Shown here: in pieces, positions 56,876 through 64,000 of the stretch
Numbering within the stretch: position 1 is the stretch's first letter
Layout of the letters: each line of letters begins with the position of its first letter
From: Silene conica
Lineage: Eukaryota; Streptophyta; Magnoliopsida; Caryophyllales; Caryophyllaceae
Assembly: GCA_029255685.2 (NCBI GenBank)
Contig: CM055319.2
Coordinates: forward strand, 35,055,068-35,119,067
Direction: 5' to 3'
Length of the DNA: 64,000 nt
Notes under the pieces: generated by a model
Told to the model about the DNA's origin: nothing
Seen by the model: only the letters and a program-made list of their open reading frames with translations
Database searches by the model: none
Translations under genes and position numbers: made by a program

Positions 56876-57565
56876 TGTGTTTGGTATATACTTGCCTGAG
56901 TAGGGGTACGGTGTTATATACTTGCTGAATGTTGGTATCTAGGTTATGCGTTAAGATGTCGCCTCTGAACCTTTATACATGTGAATATGATTTTGGTATT
57001 TAGGTTATGTCTTAAGTTGACCGCTGAACCTTTATACTTGATGTTTATATCTGCTTGCCTAGAGTTGGTACGGTGTCGGATATGTATGTTGATATTGATG
57101 AGTGTAGTACTTTGATTATAGTATTGTTCATCCAAGGCATTGGATGACTCTTTAATTGGTTTCGTAAATGGTTTGGACTGAAAGACCCCCCGGCCGGGCA
57201 ACCGGAAGGGAAACCGGCTCTCCTTCCAAATAGTTTCCGAAGTTGGATGAGAGCCTTTGCATAGTATTTGCATGTTGATGAGAGTTGAGATGATGGAATT
57301 GATGCTTCACATGATTGTTTATGTTGGAGTATAATACTTGTTTACGTGTTCTGTGTTGTATGACATTAGGTGGCTATGAGAACTCTAGTCACTCCCCACT
57401 GACTGTGGTGCACATGTTGTATGTGTGTAGGTACTGGATGCTGTTTGCAGGGGTTACGTTGAGGCTAGCGAGCGATGATCCTATCATCGATGACTTACCT
57501 ACATAGTGTAGCTAGAGCATAGACTTATGTTTCTGTATTTTGTGCCTGTAGGGATATGCTATCCC

Positions 57566-58565
57566 TGTGGGGAATAAAACGCGTATTCACCCCAAAATTA
57601 CAGGATTATAATGAAATATGCAATTGTGAATATCGTCATAAGATTAAAAACAGGAGAAAAGAAGTACAACCTTTAGTCCTCGCGCAAAAGGCCTAAGAAC
57701 AGGAATTAATGCAAATTCCCTCCTATAACTTGCACCCAAGACTTAGTTTGAGACGTGGCCGCGTGTGCTAGAAATCCTCTCCAATTGCCTTGCAATATAG
57801 GGAGAGCTATTGAGTTTTAGATGTGAGATCTGAGGTATTTGAGAAAAGAATGTCTCAAAAACCCTAATATTCTTTTGAGAATAATTTAACAGTGCACCAA
57901 GAGTAGTCTACATAAGGAGAGTCCTCCTCCTTATATAGACTACATGGCCGGCCGAAATAGGGTTTGGGTAGGAGTGGGCTTTCCACTCTTACCTTATCCC
58001 AATGCGTGATTCGACCCAATTAGCTATTATTTATTTGCGGGTTTAATTTATAAATCGTAACATGTTATCAGTTATTAATACAGTCGATATATTAATAATG
58101 GTCTGATAAAATACGATATTGTATAATTACCTAAATTAATATAACTGTTTATATTAATTCGCGAATACAATATTTAATTAAATATATAACTGTTTATATT
58201 TAATTTACGAATTAAACATGTAATCCGTATTAGCTAAATTTATTTAATCCGTATTAAATAATAATCTCAACATCTTATTGACTAATTTAATAGTCAATAC
58301 CTCTGACTAACTGTTTAGTCATATCCGGCAAAATGTGACTGTATTTTCATACCTTCACATCTCTCAAACGTGTCCTATAGGTGTGACGTATAGGGACCAG
58401 TTGACCACCGCCATCCGTATGACAATAACGTCAAACTTATCTAGCAAGCCAACCGTTATTGATAAACGTGGATCAACTGGTAATAATACAAAAGTATGCC
58501 CTTGTGATCCTTAAAGAGATTTAATAAGTCATTGTACTTAATTGTCAAGGACACCAGCCCCAACA
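57566..58565 (-). repeat. C5 LTR composite, full LTR part (1000 bp)
   Basis: Same length and ends as the C3 LTRs, with the TATA hairpin at 57903-57943. It differs from both C3 LTRs in the first 40 bp (CCCCAAAATTACAGG). Confidence 0.92.
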
Positions 58566-59037
58566 CTAATGTATTACTTCGTCACATTACGCAGTCGATA
58601 CATTAATAATGGTCTGATAAGAAAATAACGATATTGTATAATTAGCTTAATTAAATATAACCGTTTATATTTAATTTACGAATTAATCAGGTAATTCGTA
58701 TTAGCTAAAATTATTTAATCCGTATTAAATAATTATCTCAACATCTCATTGACTAATTTTATAGTCAATACCTCTGACTAACTGTTTAGTCGTATTCGGC
58801 ATAAATGTGACTGTATTTTCATATCTCCACAGCTCTCATACGTGTCCTATAGGTGTGACGTATAGGGACCAGTTGACCACCGCCATCCGTATGACAATAA
58901 CGTCAAACTTATCTAGCAAGCCAACCGTTATTGATAAACGTGGATCAACTGGTAATAATACAAAAGTATGCCCTTGTGATCCTTAAAGAGATTTAATAAG
59001 TCATTGTACTTAATTGTCAAGGACACCAGCCCCAACA
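58566..59037 (-). repeat. C5 LTR composite, partial second LTR (472 bp)
   Basis: Starts CTAATGTATTAC, identical to the C2 side of the C3 insertion at 41443. It follows C2 to about 58859, then matches C3-type LTR up to TGTTGGGG at 59037. The switch lies within CGTGTCCTATAGGTGTGAC (58841-58859). Confidence 0.9.
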
Positions 59038-59899
59038 ATCTCCCACTTGTCCGTACAAGGGTATGTTCAATGACGTTATCACACTACATGTGGAGGACAC
59101 AATCTCCAACAAACTCCCACTTGTCCGTACAAGTGTAGGTGCGATAACCGAATCTCATATCCTTTTAAAATTTCTCCCACTCAATGTAAGACAATTTGCA
59201 AATCCGCATTCGCAAAGGTCGTATCTCACAAGCGATCTGTATCAAGAGTGGTTTCCCCGACTAGAGAGTAACTTAACTGATAAAACGAATCTGTATTCGA
59301 GCATGGCCATGCATTTCAGTTACTACTCCTCGAGTGGCCCTGAGAAATGATAAAATCCTGATAAGGGTTTGGATATTTCCCTCAACTCGAATCCTGCCGA
59401 TATCGCCCAGCATGAAATAACCCAGAAAAAATCCTCTTGGCCCCTGTTACGGTGACCGTGGGAAAGAAACCAAAGTTACCCAAAATCTGTCTTAATCTCA
59501 AGAAACAGTTGAAAGTCAAAAGACTCGACTCTAAGGAACACTATGGAGGTCCTATCCACGACCTGGCACCCAATGTTATAAAACATTTAGGACTCCATAA
59601 CGATGTCACGGGGTGTCCTACGAGATATCCGTATAACTCGCCTTTGTGATTGGTCAGTCATCCACGTGACTTATGGCTCGTTGAACCCACCATCAACCAA
59701 CGTCACAAAATGATTACCTGAGTTATCAGCTCAAGTGGGTAATCAAGGACCAAAACGATGTAATGTTAATCAGTTCACTTTGTGGTGTTCAAAATTGGCG
59801 TACAATTCCACATGAAAAACAAAACATTTTATATCATAACAATAAGGTTGAATAGAGTACACGAGAAAATGAATTATTACATGAATTCATAAAAGAGTA
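59038..59899 (-). other. C5 polypurine tract and 3' untranslated region
   Basis: Minus-strand AAGTGGGAGAT (59038-59048) precedes TGTTGGGG. The rest matches the 3' region of C3 and C4 closely. Confidence 0.85.
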
Positions 59900-62800
59900 C
59901 TACAACTTAGGAACACATCCAATTCCCATGGAATGAATGTGCCCTTCATGCTTATCACGTGGTAATGCTTTAGTGAGAGGATCAGCTATGTTGTCATCCG
60001 TAGCGATCTTTTCAATAAAAATCTCCTTTTGCTCCACGTAATCCCGGATTAGATGAGCTTTCCGTTGTACATGCCTAGCCTTGCTGCTAGATTTATGCTC
60101 CTTAGCTTGGAAGATGGCACCGCTATTGTCACAATAGACGGTGATTGGGTCATTCGAACTAGGCACTACTGATAGTCCTTGTAAGAATTGACGCATCCAT
60201 ATTGCTTCCTTAGCTGCTTCTGAGGCGGCATAGTACTCGGACTCAGTCGTAGAATCTGCTGTAACACTCTGTTTAGAACTTTTCCAGCTGACAGCAGCGC
60301 CATTAAGAGTAAAAACGAATCCAGACTGAGATTTCGAGTCATCTCGATCCGTTTGGAAGCTAGCATCTGCGTAACCCGTGGCGCAGAGCGTTGAGTCGCC
60401 TCCATAAGTCAATCCCCAATCTTTAGTCCTCCGTAGGTACTTAAGAATGTTTTTCACGGCCATCCAGTGTTGTTCACCTGGATGAGCTTGGAATCGACTT
60501 GTCATACTCAATGCATATGCAACGTCAGGACGTGTGCATATCATGGCATACATGATCGATGCTATTGCCGAAGCATAAGGAATCCGACTCATGCGCTCTT
60601 TCTCTTCCACTGACTTAGCTTCTTGAGTCTTGCTCAAGTGAAGCCCAGGAGTCATAGGAAGGAACCCCTTCTTGGAGTTCGTCATACTGAATCTCTCTAG
60701 AATCTTCTCTATATAAGACTCCTGACTGAGAGACAACATCCGTCGTGATCTATCCCTGTAGATACGGATGCCCAAAATTCTTTGTGCCTCTCCCAAATCT
60801 TTCATCTGGAAATGGTTTTTCAACCATGCTTTAACCGAAGATAAGAGAGGTATGTCATTCCCAATCAAGAGTATGTCGTCGACATACAGTACTAGGAATA
60901 CAATCTTGCTCCCACTCGACTTGATATAGAGACATGGTTCCTCGACTGATCGAATGAACCCATTCTCTTTTATCACTTGGTCGAAGCGATGATTCCAACT
61001 CCGCGATGCTTGCTTAAGTCCATAGATGGAACGCTTAAGCTTGCAAACTTTCTTAGGATGTGCTGAATCGATAAAACCCTCGGGTTGTACCATGTACAAC
61101 TCTTCCTCCAAATAACCGTTTAAGAAGGCGGTTTTAACGTCCATTTGCCATATTTCATAGTCATGAAATGCGGCGATCGCTAAGATAATCCGAATGGAAC
61201 GTAGCATGACTACGGGTGCAAAGATCTCATCGTAGTGCAAGCCTGGCACTTGGGTGAAACCTTTAGCAACTAGTCTAGCCTTATGGATATCTTGTTGTCC
61301 TTCCACGGCATGCTTTATCTTGTAAAGCCATTTGCATTGAAGGGGACGTACCTTTGCAGGTAGGTCCACAAGATCCCACACGTTGTTCTCATACATGGAG
61401 TCCATCTCGGATTGCATGGCTTCTAGCCATAGCTTTGAGTCAGAACTAGTCATGGCACCTTTATAGGTTGTGGGTTCATTACCCTCTAGGAGTAAGACGT
61501 CATCTGTATCGTGTTCCTCGACCATACCAATGTATCTGTCCGGTGGAATAGAGACTCTTCCTGACCTCCTAGGTTCCTCAGGGATATCTACTGCAGTCTC
61601 GGTTGGAGGTACTGTTTCCTCCAATGGTTGCTCGGTAGTTGGTTCTTGAACCTCCGATAACTCGAAGGTTCTATTACTCGACTTGTTCTCGAGAAATTCT
61701 TTCTCCAAGAACGTCGCACTAGCCGCAACAAAAACACGTTGTTCGGTAGGCGAGTAGAAGTAATGACCAAACGTTCCCTTTGGATAGCCTATAAAGTATG
61801 TCTTGACCTATCGCGGGCCGAGCTTATCCTCGTGTCTCCACTTGACATAAGCCTCGCAGCCCCAAACCCGAATAAAGGACAAGTAAGGGACCGTTCCCTT
61901 CCATAGCTCGAATGGAGTCTTGTCGACAACTTTAGACGGACTTCGGTTAAGTATTAGAGCGGCTGACAAAAGAGCATAGCCCCACAATGAATCAGGCACA
62001 ACGGTGTGACTCATCATGGATCGAACCATATCAAGTAAAGTTCGATTTCTCCGTTCGGACACACCATTTAATTGTGGTGTTCCAGGTGGAGTCAACTGTA
62101 GCACGATCCCACAGTCTTTTAGGTGTTGATCAAACTCGCGTGAAAGATACTCACCACCACGATCCGAGCGTAGTGCTTTAATCTTTCTACCCAGCTGGTT
62201 CTGTACCCGATTCTGGTATTCTTTGAACTTGTCAAAGGATTCACTTTTGTGCTTCACTAAGTAGACATAGCCATATCTACTTAAATCATCCGTGAAAGTG
62301 ATGAAATACCTATAGCCATCTCGTGCGTTGATCGACATAGGGCCACATACGTCCGTATGTATGAGTCCTAATAGGTCGGCAGCGCGCATTCCAACACCTT
62401 TGAAGGAAATACGAGTCATTTTGCCGATGAGACATGATTCACACGTGCCATATGATTCGAAATCAAAGGGCGAAATAACTCCATTCTGTATGAGCTGTTT
62501 AACGCGTTTCTCATTTATGTGTCCCATACGACAATGCCATAGGTAAGTTTGATCTTTGTCACCTACCTTTATTCTTTTATTATTCACATGTAATATCTCG
62601 GTAGTTTGATCTAAAACATAAATTCCATTCATGGAAACTGCCTTGCCATAAATCATATTGTGCAAAGAGAAAATACAGCTATTATTCTCTATTACAAATG
62701 AAAATCCGAGTTTGTCAAGTGCAGAAACTGAAATAATGTTTTTGGATAAACTAGGAACATAATAACAGTTATACAAAAATAACTCGAATCCACTTGGAAG

Positions 62801-63931
62801 CTAGATTACGTATGTTCCCTTCGAGACTGCAGCCACACGTGCTCCATTCCCGACACGCAGGTCCACCTCACCCTTGATTAGGGGTTCTTGGTTTCGGAGG
62901 CCCTGCACATGATTACATAGATGAGAACCACAACCAGTATCAAGTACCCAAGTTCCGCAACTTGCGTGGTTAATCTCAATCATGTGAATAAAAGAAGAAG
63001 AAGACATACCAACAGGAGTAACACGGCCTGCTTTAATGTCCTCGCGATACACGGGGCATGAGCGCCTCCAATGCCCAGTCTTGTGGCAATGGTGACATTC
63101 CATGCTTGTATCCTTGCTCTTTGTCTTGCCTTGTGAGTTACTTGACTCACCAGGCCCACTCTTAGTAAATCCTGGTTTCTTGAACCTGGGCTTACCTACC
63201 GCTAGGTCGCCCTGAGCTTTAGCCTTCCCTTTACCTTTTCCCTTACTTGAGATTATGAGAACATCCTGCTTTAGACTCCCACTCAACTTTAGATCCTTCT
63301 CAGTCTGTACGAGAAGGGAGTGGAGCTCATGGGGAGTCTTCTTCATGTCGTTCATGTAGTAGTTGGCCCTAAAGAGGGCGAACCCATCATGAAGCGAATG
63401 AAGCATGCGATCAACGATGATGTTCTCACTGATCTTGCAGTTTAGGGACTCCAGTTTCTCGATATTCTCAATCATGTTGAGAATATGTGGGCTAACAGCT
63501 TGGCCCTTCTGGAGTTTCGCCTCAAAGAAGCGACAGGTATGCTCATAAGAAACGATTCTCGGAGCCTTGGAGAATTCGTTAGTGAGCGTGGTGAAAATCT
63601 TGTTTGCACCATGGGTTATGACGCGTCTTTGCAAATTGGATTCCATTGCATAGATGAGTACGTTCTTTATCGCACCCGCTTCCATAACGAAATCGCTATG
63701 AGCGCGAATTTCGTTGGCTCTAGCTCCAGTTCCTGGGTGTGGCGGAATGGGCTCAGTTAAGAACTTGAGCTTTCCGTCAGCAATGGCAGCATTCCGTAGT
63801 GCTGCCTCCCAGTCAGAGAAGTTTGACCCATCATTCCTCAGTCTAGTGGACTGATTCATGGAGTCCATGAAGGCTTTTAGCCAGGATTCACGTGCTAGCT
63901 TGGCACTTGGCATTGGGTCTTCACCAGCCAT
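59900..63931 (-). pseudogene. C5 polyprotein with two premature stops
   Basis: Full-length and in frame with C4 (1343 codons plus stop) except for TAG at 62801-62803 (codon 377, Gln in C3, between protease and integrase) and TAG at 61808-61810 (codon 708, Ser in C3, after the integrase core). Gag with its zinc knuckle and the protease motif are intact. The RT YVDD and RNase H motifs are unchanged. It is a recently inactivated copy. Confidence 0.95.
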
Positions 63932-64000
63932 TTTAGTTTTACAGCAGTTTTAATGAACGTGTTCTACACTGAAAAGAAGATAAAACAAAACCATATAAGC
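63932..64000 (-). other. C5 5' leader, beginning only
   Basis: Sequence equivalent to the first 69 bp upstream of gag in C3. The palindrome boxes and 5' LTR would lie outside the window. Confidence 0.85.

Larger units (their letters stand above)
55015..57565 (+). mobile_element. Probable Ty3/Gypsy LTR fragment X, cut by C5
   Basis: Begins TGTAATATCCCGTATTTTCG, like the T1 LTR start TGTAATAACCCGG, in the middle of the A2 LTR. The presumed duplication is CTTTC (55010-55014). It has no open reading frame with a domain. It contains three kinds of short inverted-repeat arrays (55950-56260, 56400-56455 with 57185-57228, and 56575-56875). The other end is not in the window, so its class and orientation are inferred. 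Confidence 0.5.
57566..64000 (-). mobile_element. Copia element C5, 5' LTR outside window
   Basis: Minus-strand copy of the C3 family inserted in X. It is complete from its 3' LTR edge (57566) to the start of its leader (64000). Its 3' LTR is a 1472-bp composite. The polyprotein has two nonsense codons. Target duplication cannot be checked because the far end is missing; the left flank reads ATCCC. Confidence 0.92.

Noticed and set aside
58566..59037. Independent solo-LTR insertion in the C5 LTR at CTAAT
   Set aside because: Would need insertion at the identical base as C3 in C2, and the flank changes subfamily midway; recombination fits better, though it is not proven.

Overview
The window looks like nested-retrotransposon heterochromatin from a flowering-plant nuclear genome, most likely a eudicot. 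The evidence is plant Ty1/Copia and Ty3/Gypsy (Tekay-type chromovirus and Athila-type) elements, tRNA-iMet and tRNA-Asp primer binding sites, a CACTA DNA transposon, and captured exons that read as a plant exportin-1. I see no intact host gene, rRNA, tRNA or CRISPR array. The species cannot be read from the sequence.

Layout. Five copies of one Copia family (called C1 to C5 here) make up most of the window. C1 (+, enters from the left edge, ends 27587) is broken by a non-autonomous Athila-like element A1 (2335-20658). A1 is itself broken by a young, intact Tekay chromovirus T1 (-, 4596-14737). C1 is broken again by a CACTA element (20829-24550). C1 lies inside the older copy C2 (-, 27588-41913), whose 5' LTR was split by C3 (-, 32799-41442). 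C3 is the only Copia copy with one uninterrupted 1344-codon polyprotein. C2 lies at the edge of a second Athila-like element A2 (-, 41914-55014). The gag of A2 is interrupted by C4 (+, 45350-54014), and its LTR is cut by a probable Gypsy LTR, X (55015-57565). C5 (-, 57566 to the right edge) sits in X. The chain A2 > C2 > C1 > A1 > T1 is a five-level nest. Target-site duplications give exact boundaries for T1 (CGCAC), A1 (GTTTC), CACTA (ATG), C3 (CTAAT) and C4 (ATTTG).

How the parts work. T1 and C3 encode complete Gag-protease-RT-RNase H-integrase sets in the order expected for Gypsy and Copia. A1 and A2 keep gag (A1 also protease) but have no reverse transcriptase, RNase H or integrase. If they move, they must use enzymes supplied in trans. 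The CACTA element carries gene fragments and no recognisable transposase.

Most notable signals. (1) Short palindromic boxes occur in noncoding parts of unrelated families at a fixed spacing of 21 bp (20 in some Copia pairs): GGTCGRYCGACC in the Athila-like elements and ACTCGATCGAGT in the Copia leader. Both share the core TCGRYCGA. (2) The Athila-like LTR contains consecutive hairpins that present the same loop, GAYYGAAAGG. (3) The Copia LTR has a hairpin whose stem is replaced between subfamilies while pairing is kept, with a TATA box in one version. (4) Two polypurine tracts 74 bp apart give two alternative LTR starts, both proven by target-site duplications. (5) The CACTA element captured exportin-1 exons and a 47-bp Copia scrap. 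(6) The C5 LTR reproduces the C3-into-C2 insertion junction.
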